A DNA stretch of 64,000 bases. It comes from Neelides folsomi (taxonomy: Eukaryota > Arthropoda > Collembola > Neelipleona > Neelidae). Shown here piece by piece: positions 51,101 through 60,622 of this stretch. The stretch spans positions 124,001-188,000 of the forward strand of contig JAQGBZ010000089.1 in NCBI GenBank assembly GCA_034687125.1. Direction: 5' to 3'. The notes beneath the pieces were generated by a model. The model had not been told where the DNA came from, did no database searches, and saw only the letters and a list, made by a program, of their open reading frames with translations. A program made the position numbers and the translations under genes. Each line of letters opens with the position of its first letter. Position 1 is the first letter of the stretch.

Positions 51101-51557
51101 ACCCAGCCATTACAGGTAAAATATTTCATTTAACTTTCTCTCGGATATTAAAGCAAAAATACCGGAAATATTTCACGTAATGTACACAAATAAAAGTCTA
51201 GAATTTTTATCATTTTTCAGTGTCTTTAATTAATGATACAAAAACGGAATGTTTAATAAATATAACCATTCATCACTTTCCGGATTCTGACATATGATGA
51301 CATTGATGACCGTTAATTGACATTATTTATTAAAAATTACAATAATCTGACCAAGTGAATGTAGCCAATATAAACACTTGAATAGGTAACGGTGCAAGTG
51401 ATGGTAGTAAGGAGCTTATATTGTTTGTATTGGAAGATAAGTACAAAAAATATTATTTACCTTGGTCATCATCATTGAGTAAATGTTGACCGCCGGTGAG
51501 TTGGAAAACGGTAGAGAAAATGCAGAAGAGCTTAAAGGTGGTTTGATAACTCCCCAT
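18610..51557 (-). CDS. Dscam2: Dscam2-like immunoglobulin-superfamily receptor (34 exons)
   Basis: This single gene occupies half the window. Thirty-four exons join with matching phases to 6,099 bases (2,032 aa if all are used). Domain order is signal peptide, Ig1-Ig6, two alternative or tandem Ig7 exons, Ig8, Ig9, FN1-FN4, Ig10, FN5-FN6, one transmembrane helix (~1,800-1,822) and a ~210-residue tail. This is the invariant Dscam architecture plus one extra Ig7. Most Ig/FN borders are phase 1, as in other Dscam genes. The tail carries 'DISPYATFQLS', diagnostic for arthropod Dscams, and ends SIAV, a possible class II PDZ ligand. Known relatives mediate homophilic self-recognition of neurites. 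I prefer Dscam2 because of the paired Ig7 exons and the lack of large Ig2/Ig3 exon arrays; a different Dscam-L paralogue is possible. The small exons below were placed by splice sites and phase only. Confidence 0.88.
19888..21085 (-). other. Dscam2-like tail intron
   Basis: This 1.2-kb intron holds no recognised exon or element apart from a 14-base G run at 20,374-20,387 in AT-rich DNA. Confidence 0.55.
20374..20387 (+). repeat. G14 homopolymer
   Basis: Fourteen consecutive G's occur in an AT-rich intron. It may be a real mononucleotide repeat or an assembly/sequencing artefact. Confidence 0.8.
21419..21568 (-). CDS. Dscam2: Dscam2-like transmembrane exon
   Basis: A 150-base exon encodes a short juxtamembrane piece ('EPPQMDPLVNN'), then ~23 hydrophobic residues ('LVVPILIATIAVTVAA...') and 'FYCKS' as the stop-transfer. 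It is single copy here, whereas Dscam1 has two alternative transmembrane exons. Confidence 0.85.
21668..24124 (-). CDS. Dscam2: Dscam2-like fibronectin III domains 5-6
   Basis: Exons 24,124-23,922, 22,211-21,950 and 21,850-21,668 encode FN5 and FN6. 'VELFWSV' and 'FILFYRV' open FN5; 'GLPCGSQMNLYMTSFNEVGQ' closes it, a strongly conserved Dscam stretch. FN6 has 'FCPIHFFSIAYRDL' and 'STSYEIFLSFFAG'. Confidence 0.86.
22212..23921 (-). other. Dscam2-like FN5 intron
   Basis: This 1.7-kb intron is AT-rich with no exon seen. It contains a short perfect hairpin (23,200-23,233) beside an AT-dinucleotide run. Confidence 0.55.
23200..23233. repeat. Perfect 15-bp hairpin
   Basis: ATTTAAAGTGACAAT and its exact complement flank a 4-base loop. 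It is next to a short (AT)n run and could be the core of a tiny MITE or a structured intronic RNA. Confidence 0.7.
24125..25034 (-). other. Dscam2-like Ig10-FN5 intron
   Basis: Intronic DNA without recognised exons or repeats. Confidence 0.5.
25035..25346 (-). CDS. Dscam2: Dscam2-like Ig10 exon
   Basis: A single 312-base exon holds the whole Ig10: 'HVGSPLKLPCRNIGQGGG', 'SPTWFFRGKPV', 'SDEGNYTCQLPRTP'. A Lys/Asn-rich insert follows the second cysteine. The exon is noticeably more GC-rich than its flanks. Confidence 0.85.
25770..26650. mobile_element. 881-bp MITE with ~110-bp inverted arms
   Basis: The ends are inverted copies beginning TAGTCTATTTTTTGAAATAA and continuing through 'ACCCGAGTTTGAGCTT' to about 110 bases, bordered by TA on each side. 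A second MITE is inserted inside, nearer the right end. No coding capacity is seen. It fills most of the intron between FN4 and Ig10 of the Dscam2-like gene, its right border only ~33 bases from the FN4 donor. Confidence 0.85.
26164..26539. mobile_element. 376-bp MITE nested in the 881-bp MITE
   Basis: Inverted termini of ~60 bases start TAATCTATTTTTTCTCTGCT and run through 'GAATTTGAAATAACCGCATC', bordered by TA. The first bases resemble those of the host MITE, so the two are probably related families; this one is the younger insertion because it interrupts the other. Confidence 0.82.
26686..28960 (-). CDS. Dscam2: Dscam2-like fibronectin III domains 1-4
   Basis: Six exons (28,960-28,617; 28,189-28,080; 28,028-27,793; 27,573-27,436; 27,379-27,112; 26,864-26,686) encode four FN3 repeats. 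Landmarks are 'ILLEWKPPEPP' and 'NYSIRVTAVNSAGSG' (FN1), 'GLIVSWNPIPPE' and 'YEVQVSGLNVAGAGPGS' (FN2), 'LQLNWEPPGKTNGIINSYKI' (FN3), 'VYLNWLPPLRPGGIITYF' and 'FWVTATNKVGESGPS' (FN4). The FN1 donor was set at AAC|GTACGC because it alone continues in frame to 'VEVMLREDGG'. A MITE ends 33 bases past the last donor. Confidence 0.88.
29032..29546 (-). CDS. Dscam2: Dscam2-like Ig9 exons
   Basis: Three short exons (29,546-29,399; 29,246-29,162; 29,095-29,032) make Ig9: 'PPYFISNFDGQSV', 'GHEVICEVIGDFPLSVVW', 'TTLFLKDLSSGDSGT', 'YQCTASNHLGKNSQ'. The last is only 64 bases. Confidence 0.86.
29630..29995 (-). CDS. Dscam2: Dscam2-like Ig8 exons
   Basis: Exons 29,995-29,873 and 29,818-29,630 give 'VGPRWVEEPQDHNVTRGSEA', 'YGVPSPSATWF', then 'FFSNGSLLILDAQEEHEGQ' and 'CKLDNGIGSG'. 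The 'PRW..EP.D' opening is the usual Dscam Ig8 start. Confidence 0.88.
30883..31182 (-). CDS. Dscam2: Dscam2-like Ig7 exon, downstream copy (B-type)
   Basis: A 300-base exon encodes another complete Ig domain beginning 'VAPKIEPFAFQQDLREGG', the standard Dscam Ig7 opening, with cysteines in 'RVICGLSVGELPL' and 'SGNYKCRVTSS'. It is phase 1 at both ends and lies 281 bases downstream of the other Ig7 exon. Ig8 (28 residues into 29,995-29,873) follows in phase whichever Ig7 is used. Confidence 0.89.
31464..31742 (-). CDS. Dscam2: Dscam2-like Ig7 exon, upstream copy (A-type)
   Basis: A 279-base exon encodes one complete Ig domain: 'EGDRVTIVCSLNSGDPPVEL', tryptophan, then 'EHSAKYTCTGKSSAG'. Acceptor GATTCAG and donor TGG|GTAGAA leave phase 1 at both ends. 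Its layout and length match the next exon, with which it shares the E-G...V-x-C-x-L-x-x-G-[DE]-x-P pattern. In fly Dscam2, two such exons (10A, 10B) are mutually exclusive. Here both could also be included without breaking frame. Confidence 0.87.
32280..32662 (-). CDS. Dscam2: Dscam2-like Ig6 exons
   Basis: Exons 32,662-32,552 and 32,438-32,280 give 'GEPLNIICPVAGFPIAGIGW' and 'RVLSNGTLSFSSVEKADAG', matching the Dscam Ig6 'CPVAGYPI' signature. The exon ends in phase 1, so either Ig7 exon can follow. Confidence 0.9.
33144..33574 (-). CDS. Dscam2: Dscam2-like Ig5 exons
   Basis: Exons 33,574-33,430 and 33,295-33,144 give 'LIYGFIEQTLAPGPSVSLKC' and 'ILIGDYVTSHGDLVSFLNIT...GGFYSCKASSRAG'. This is one of the best conserved Dscam domains and makes the family assignment secure. 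Confidence 0.9.
33656..34938 (-). CDS. Dscam2: Dscam2-like Ig3-Ig4 exons
   Basis: Exons 34,938-34,791, 34,353-34,008 and 33,752-33,656 encode Ig3 and Ig4. Ig3 spans 'GDPIVLHCLGDG' to 'EDSGHYRCSDED', with its N-half in one single-copy exon. Ig4 reads 'TTELVCSISPG', 'TISWYKDANL', then 'VQREDQGIYQCIGKNKRDS', closely like the Dscam Ig4 'VQREDQGMYQC' region. The Ig3 donor was set at AAG|GTCAGG because only this site keeps phase 2 into 'RWEKFVG'. Confidence 0.86.
34939..35953 (-). other. Dscam2-like Ig2-Ig3 intron
   Basis: In Dscam1 this interval carries the Ig3 exon-6 array. I searched it for extra Ig half-exons and saw none. It contains a purine-rich degenerate repeat at 35,651-35,795. Confidence 0.5.
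35651..35795 (+). repeat. Purine-rich degenerate tandem repeat
   Basis: About two copies of a ~65-75-base unit recur, with landmarks 'AAAGTGTAA', 'GAAAACGG' and 'TGAGGAAA'. On the transcribed strand of the Dscam2-like gene it would be a polypyrimidine tract. Confidence 0.5.
35954..36651 (-). CDS. Dscam2: Dscam2-like Ig2 exons
   Basis: Exons 36,651-36,475 and 36,118-35,954 encode Ig2. The first holds 'NPLVLKCEI' and 'VVGWKRDQQ'; the second holds 'LPNGDLIIDRL' and 'FICMTRHKLTAEEV', a hallmark of Dscam Ig2 ends. The intron falls at the place where hypervariable Dscam1 genes carry the exon-4 array, but only one N-half exon is present here. Confidence 0.88.
36794..37571 (-). CDS. Dscam2: Dscam2-like Ig1 exons
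   Basis: Three exons (37,571-37,484; 37,395-37,257; 36,875-36,794) encode Ig1. The first gives 'PNFTLEPPMRVDFLN', the second 'CEGTGRVVWQ' with the first Ig cysteine and the tryptophan plus 'IFDNGTLWLHPF', and the third 'SHRCIVENSLGAK' with the second cysteine. The 87-base intron between the first two is among the shortest in the gene. A mariner-type MITE lies in the second intron (37,122-37,196). Confidence 0.85.
37122..37196. mobile_element. 75-bp mariner-type MITE
   Basis: Both ends start CAGGGTGG and continue as inverted repeats of ~28 bases (CAGGGTGGGCCATAAGTATC and its near-complement), flanked by TA. The centre is only ~20 bases. It lies in the Ig1 intron of the Dscam2-like gene. The termini are typical of mariner elements. 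Confidence 0.82.
37572..51460 (-). other. Dscam2-like intron 1, ~13.9 kb
   Basis: This is the longest gene-free stretch. It contains many purine- or pyrimidine-rich runs, an AAT microsatellite and short non-homologous open frames, but no recognisable exon, nested gene or transposon protein. A long first intron is common in Dscam genes and often carries regulatory sequence; no specific element can be named here. Confidence 0.5.
42144..42196 (+). repeat. (AAT)n microsatellite
   Basis: An AAT/ATA trinucleotide tract with one or two interruptions lies within the long first intron of the Dscam2-like gene. Confidence 0.85.
51461..51557 (-). CDS. Dscam2: Dscam2-like exon 1: signal peptide
   Basis: ATG at 51,557 opens 32 codons plus one base: a short polar start, then a hydrophobic core ('KLFCIFSTVFQLTG') typical of a signal peptide, then 'NDDDQ'. 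The donor is CAAG|GTAAAT. Phase 1 matches the Ig1 exon at 37,571, giving '...DDDQ-GMEKEVEEP'. The link is across ~13.9 kb and is inferred from phase, strand and the need for a signal peptide; a different first exon in the big intron cannot be excluded. Confidence 0.62.
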
Positions 51558-53896
51558 TGTTTCTTATAAATTATCCAGCGGGAATGAGCGTTCTCTTTGC
51601 ATTTCGCTATCAAAGGTGATCAAAAGTTTGAGCAAAAGTGGAAAGTTTATTTCATACCGGGACTTGTTATGTTACAACATGGGAACTGAGCATTTGCCGA
51701 AGCACATGAAAAGGAAGAAGAGAAATTTGGGGGTGCGAGGAGGAAGAATGCCGGTGGCAGTCTGAGAACTCCCAACTTCCTATCCGAAGTCGGAGAGCAA
51801 AGCCTTGCGCCACGCGGCCTCTTTCATGCCTTCATCTCCTAATGGGGAATCTTAACAAGGGTGAATAAATGTAAGGCGAGAGAGATGGATGGCCAAAGGA
51901 CGAGATCCCCATTTGTTTCAACCAAAGAGACAATAAGGAAAGTAAATTATTTCCATTGTTTCACCATTTCCTATTTCCTTGGCTTAATGACCCCAAACTC
52001 CCCCACTTACTTACGAAGATGACCTCAAATAATGTGTAATAGAAGGACAGAAATCAACCATAATGTGGGATGTAATTGGTTCCTTTCAAAAGTTAAAAGT
52101 TCCTTCTTTAAAGTTCAAAAGTCTCTTTTTCTTTTACCGCTTTTATAAATAAACATGTAATTGTGAAGCAAAACTTTTAATGTTTGATGTTCAAAATTGT
52201 TAAATTTTGTATACAAAAGTTTGGAAATTCTAAAAAATTCTAAGAATTAGAACAATGTAATTATTGCCGAAAAGTTTTTGAGTGTCTTTGAAGTATATTT
52301 TTATTATACATCTTTACAAAATATTTTCCCTTAATATTTTAAGAAAAGCGTCATATACAAAATATAAAAGGAACCTAAATATAATTATATCTTATAATAT
52401 CTATATTGTAGGTAGGTGAATAAGTTGTAAGGTTTTTAACCGTTTTTATTTAAATTATGTATGAATATGAATACAATAGAGAAATATTATTATTATATTA
52501 GTAAATGAATAAATGCCAATCTATTAAAAACAGCATTGTTGAGTATAGCATAGTGTGCTCATTAGCGATTGCGATTACTATTATATGTATCATTAAGCAT
52601 AGGAATAATAGTTTTTAATAAATAGTAATAGGATTGGGTTTTATTCCATTTTGTCATGTTTTAATCAAAGGTCCTAAATTTGAAAACGAGGAGATTAAAG
52701 ATAAGAAATTGAAGTCATTCTTTTCCCAATCCTCTTTCAGACTCTCAATTGAAAGAGGAATGGAGTTCTCATGTGGTTCATTTGCCAAGACATATAAAGG
52801 GAAACATTGGGAGTATATGAAAGGGAAAACCGTCTGTTTTACAAAACTTTCCCCCCTCTCAAAAACCTTCACGAGGGGAGAAGTCAAAGGAAAAGCAAAT
52901 AGGTAGAAATCTTCATTTAGGACTTTTCCAAGATTTCAAGTTTTCTTTTAAGATTGTGCAAGAGTCTTTCTTCTCAACTTTTATCTTTTTATCTCAGGGA
53001 GCCATGAGGGAAGCTCGGCTCTCTTTCAATGCCTTCTCGGATCATTGGTAAGAGTCAAAGGCTGATGATTTTAAAGAAACATTAATAACACGACTGTGAA
53101 TCGAATTCTTTTGAATCGAATTACTTTTATGTGGAAGCAAAATGAAGAGAAAATTTCATCTTGACATTCACATTTATTATTTTACTTGCATTGAAGAAAT
53201 AAATGTAGTGAGATAAGAGTTGTAAAACGCTTTTAAATAAATGAATACAAATGAATAAATTAAACCCTTCCAAAGTTTTGCAATTTAAATATAGAGTTTG
53301 ATTAGCCGGCTATGTTAAACTTTAGATAAAAGTAACACTGTTAATTAAGCTTCCGTTTATTTCATAATGTCCAGAAGTAATCTTAAATATGCGATAAACT
53401 ATTATTTAGATAACATTTAACAGAGCTGTTATTAACATTGAAAAAAGCAAATGCCAATTAGGAAATAAATGTGTATTAGTAAGCATTAAGGCAATATAAA
53501 CAGTTCATATTTTTAGTGTTTGATTTACAAATCGTGTTACAGATGTTTAACTACACGTATGTCATTTTACTTTTTACCCAACAAGGTTTTACCATAATGA
53601 AATAATGATAAGTTTAATGTCATTGTAAAGCAATAGAAATTATCTTCAAGTATGTAATATTGGAAAATTTGGTGATTATAACTTTTATTTTCTGTTATAT
53701 GAATAATAACAGAATTTTAAAGCTATCAAGAGGGCATGAAACTTTTCCCATTTAAACTAAACCAATTAATATTAAAGGTATGCGTAGATCTAATAAGTAG
53801 ATAGGGAGTTTGAATAAGTTTGTATAGATAATTACAATATTCTATTACTTTTGAACTATTTAGTTATAGTGTTTTAATTATTTAAAACTTGTCAAA
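51558..53896. other. Intergenic region between divergent Dscam2-like and GGT genes
   Basis: The two genes are transcribed away from each other, so this 2.3 kb should contain both promoters. Short overlapping open frames near 52,634-52,906 exist on both strands but have no recognisable domain. I could not place specific promoter elements. Confidence 0.5.
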
Positions 53897-56851
<2,955 letters not shown>

Positions 56852-58158
56852 ATGAAAATAATGCTAAAAAATAATATAAATTTTTATTTTGTGTCTTAAA
56901 GTAAAAGAATTGTAATTAATCAAACGATTTGTATAATAAAAATCAAATATACAATGTTAAATCTAATCTTAATTGACATTCGACTTTAGTTGTTCTCAAT
57001 TGATTGATAATAAAAATATCATATGTATATTATAATTGATATAATTACAAATTAACCATTGCGATTAATAACATATCCAAATCGCATTCTTTTAATCCGA
57101 CTGGTATCAATACCCAATACACTAGACACTAGACACAATTAATAGATTAATGAATAATAAAAAAGTTTATTGAATCAATAAAGATTAATTTGGATCAATA
57201 GTCCAAGGGCTATTGAAAATTGACATTTTCAAATCTTTATGGTATTGTATGGTTTTTCATCGTTTGTGATTGTCATGGTGTTTGCTTCACTTCTTCAAGT
57301 GGAATTTCACTTTTATAGTATTTCACTATGATACACTAGTATATAATATAAATATGATACATAGACATAAATACAGTTTGGTATTAAATATGTTTTATGT
57401 ATGTGTGTGAGACACACATTCATTAAAGTATAGGTACACAATATTATTTATACCAATTTTAACTATTTTCGAAAAAGGATTCAAAAATGCATTTTTATGA
57501 AATTGGATGTGTATAGCATTTTAATATAATTAATAGTATAATTTGCGCATCAATTTGAGATCAATTTCAAGTTAATATAAAAATAATTATATTATGAAAT
57601 ATATAATATAGTAGGCAGTTAATTACTTATTAGTCTAAATGGGTTTCGTGATCAAAAATTGAAAATACAAGCGATTAGAAGACACGCCAATGGATTAATG
57701 ACACACATTACAATATAGAGAGTAATAATTTAGATACAATATATTTAGTGACATGTTAGTGACATTCTTAACTTACGATTAAATACATCAAATCACAACG
57801 TGGCGTGATATAAAACTTTTATTGAATGAAGTTTATCGTATAATATTATCGCAAAATAAGCTAATCCGTCAAGTTTAATAATCAACCTATTCTTCTACAT
57901 TAATACATTTTATAAGAATACCACATTTACACATCAAATTTTATATGGGGTATTTTCATATGATTTAAATAATTTAATGTTATCAATTTATATTGTACTA
58001 ATATTTCGACATGTTTGTACCAATAATAGTATTTGCTGTGAATTTAATATCTAGATGAATTGTTCATAATAAAGTAGTATTTGGCTATTTAAATGGATTA
58101 AAGATTTAGCTCATTCTCAGGTAGCTATTAGTCTTGTTTTTTACACGAGCTTTGATTG
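56852..58158. other. Intergenic DNA between GGT and alkaline phosphatase
   Basis: 1.3 kb of AT-rich sequence. It should contain the GGT 3' end and the phosphatase promoter. No element could be assigned. Confidence 0.5.
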
Positions 58159-60470
58159 ATGGCAATTAAAATGGGATTTAAAATTATTTTATTTCTTTCT
58201 TTAACTTCCTATGTATTTGGTTCTTCAATATATCCTGATCATGATGGTAATTTTATTTTATACAAAATTAAATAGTAAAATATCATTTTGGTTTTCTTTG
58301 GTTTTTTACAGACGACTATATGCATCCCAAACCTCTTGGATCCGAAGAACGAGATATTCATCAAATAAACAATTTTGATAGAAGTAATTATAATAAATAA
58401 GTTAATATACTTATCAACACTTAAGCTTAAATAGAGCTTTAACTTAATGTTATTTCTGCAAATCTGCCCCGAGTTATTATTTGAAACAAATTAAATTAAA
58501 TTAACATTTAATTTAACAGTTATTTAAATTAATTCATGATAACTTTAATTAACTATTTTTCAGCAAGAGAATATTGGTTCACTGACGCTCAGAAGAGCTT
58601 AATTTCAAAAGTGAAATTAAATAAACCAATAGAAAAGAAAGCCAAGAACGTTATTTTATTCTTGGGTGATGGATTCGGCGTCTCAACCCTCACAGCCGCA
58701 AGAATTTTGAAAGGACAACAAGGTGGAGGTTCAGGAGAAGAAGCAATTTTCAATATGGATACATTCCCATATGTTGGAACTTCTAAAGTAAATCAATTAA
58801 ATGACTATTTTCTACAGTGCCTATTATATTATTTGTTCTTTAATCTCATTCAAAAATATTAGACTTATTGTCTCGACAAGCAAGTTGCGGACTCGGCCTG
58901 TTCATCCACAGCTTACACCTGCGGAACAAAGGCAAATGGAGACACAATTGGAGTGAGTCCGGAAGTTACATATAAAAATTGCACTTCTCAGATGAAAAAG
59001 GAAAATCATCTTGAGTCGATTCTTGTTTGGGCTCAGGTAATTAAAGAAGCTTAACAAAAAGCTATACCATATGTATTCCTATTAATTAATTAATCCTAAT
59101 TAATTCTCAGTTCATAATTAAACAAATATGAGAATGGATTATTTTATTTGAAGTTTGTTGACAATATTTATTTATTGTACAGAGACATGGAAAGTCCACA
59201 GGAGTAATAACAACTACGAGAATTACCCATGCCAGCCCAACTGGGAATTATGGTCATATTGCTTTCAGAGATTGGGAAAATGATGCAAAAGTTAGGGCCG
59301 ACGGTTTTGATCCAGATTTTTGTGATGATATTGCCGAACAGTTGATTCTAAGAGAACCAGGACTCAAAATCAATGTAATTCTTGGTGGAGGTCGTAGGGA
59401 ATTTACACCAAACACAACAGAAGACCCTGGAAATAAGAAGCTTGGCCTCAGAGCTGATGGAGTCAACTTGATCGAAATGTGGAAAACTTTTAAAGGAAAT
59501 TTGAATGGGAAATATGTTGCAACTAAAGATGAACTTTTGAAAGTTGACACGAACCAAACTGATTATTTACTCGGATTGTTCAACTACGATCATATTGAAT
59601 TCACCGATAAACAAGAAGCAGCAAATAATCCACAATTAAATATAATGACTGAAGTTGCCATTAGAATTCTTAGTAAAAATCCCAATGGATTTTATCTTTT
59701 TGTTGAAGGTTTGATTCAGTTTATTCAAAGCAAATAATATATTTAATAATATTTTCATTAATTACATTTAATATCTAATTACAATAAATAGTCGTCCAAC
59801 ACAATTAAAGACCTGTACTAATTTTTTAGAAATTAAAATATTTAATATTTTAATTAATATTTCAGGCGGAAGAATCGATCATGCTCATCATGATACAAAC
59901 GCTGGTCGTGCATTAGAGGAAACAATCCAATTCGACAAAGCTATTGGACAAGCAGATTTAATGACGGAAGACTCTGACACGCTGATTGTTGTAACAGCCG
60001 ACCATTCTCATGTCATGACACTCAATGGATATTCCAACAGAGGAAACGATATTTTAGGAGTGGCGGACAGACAAACAGGATCAGATGGAATTGGTTTTTC
60101 AACCCTCAGTTACGCCAATGGTCCCGGCCATCGACGCCCTGATGGTGATAATAATTGCAGTCGGGCTAATATTAGAGAAGAAGATTTTGAACACATTGAC
60201 TATGTTCAACACACGATGGTTCCGCTTTCGTCTGAAACCCATGGAGGAGAAGATGTTTTGATATTTGCCAAAGGCCCCTATGCTCATCTCCTCTCTGGAG
60301 TCAATCAACAGAGCTTCATTCCGCATGTAATGGCATACGCTGCCTGCATTAGTCCCTTTGCAAACTCTTGTGCAGAAATGGAAGACCCTGTGGGATCTTC
60401 AGTAAGTATCAAATTATCTTTTATCGTTTTAATTTCATCTCTCTCATTATTACTCGTGAGAAATGTGTGA
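58159..60470 (+). CDS. Alp: Alkaline phosphatase, 6 exons, complete
   Basis: Exons 58,159-58,246; 58,312-58,383; 58,564-58,787; 58,863-59,036; 59,183-59,708; 59,866-60,470 join to 562 aa. A signal peptide ('FKIILFLSLTSYVFG') opens the protein. Metal and catalytic residues are in place: Asp89 in 'LGDGFG', the phosphorylated Ser139 in 'VADSACSSTAY' (50 residues later, as in mammals), His ~202 in 'TRITHASP', 'GGRIDHAHH' at 363-370, Asp407-His408 in 'TADHSH', and His487 in 'SSETHGGEDV'. The C-terminus is a hydrophobic tail after 'EDPVGSS', fitting a GPI anchor. The enzyme hydrolyses phosphomonoesters at the cell surface. It lies tandem to GGT and tail-to-tail with the CD36-like gene. Confidence 0.93.
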
Positions 60471-60509
60471 ACTGAATTATTTATATTAAAACAAATGAGA
60501 TAATTGCTG

Positions 60510-60515
60510 AATAAA
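60510..60515 (+). terminator. Poly(A) signal of alkaline phosphatase
   Basis: AATAAA lies 40 bases after the TGA at 60,468-60,470. Confidence 0.6.
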
Positions 60516-60609
60516 AGACTTGTGATATAATTATCAAAATTTTTATTTAAATTTTTATCAATAATATTAACTTAAATAATCTCAATCTTTTGCAAATTCA
60601 AATCCATTT

Positions 60610-60619
60610 TTTATTTATT
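60610..60619 (-). terminator. Poly(A) signal(s) of the CD36-like gene
   Basis: Two overlapping AATAAA motifs on the minus strand begin within a few bases of the stop codon at 60,623, so the 3' UTR is very short and faces the phosphatase 3' UTR across ~100 bases. Confidence 0.5.
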
Positions 60620-60622
60620 AGT

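Noticed and set aside
52634-52906. Overlapping open frames on both strands upstream of GGT
   Set aside because: Neither has a recognisable motif, and simultaneous openness on both strands is typical of low stop density, not a gene.
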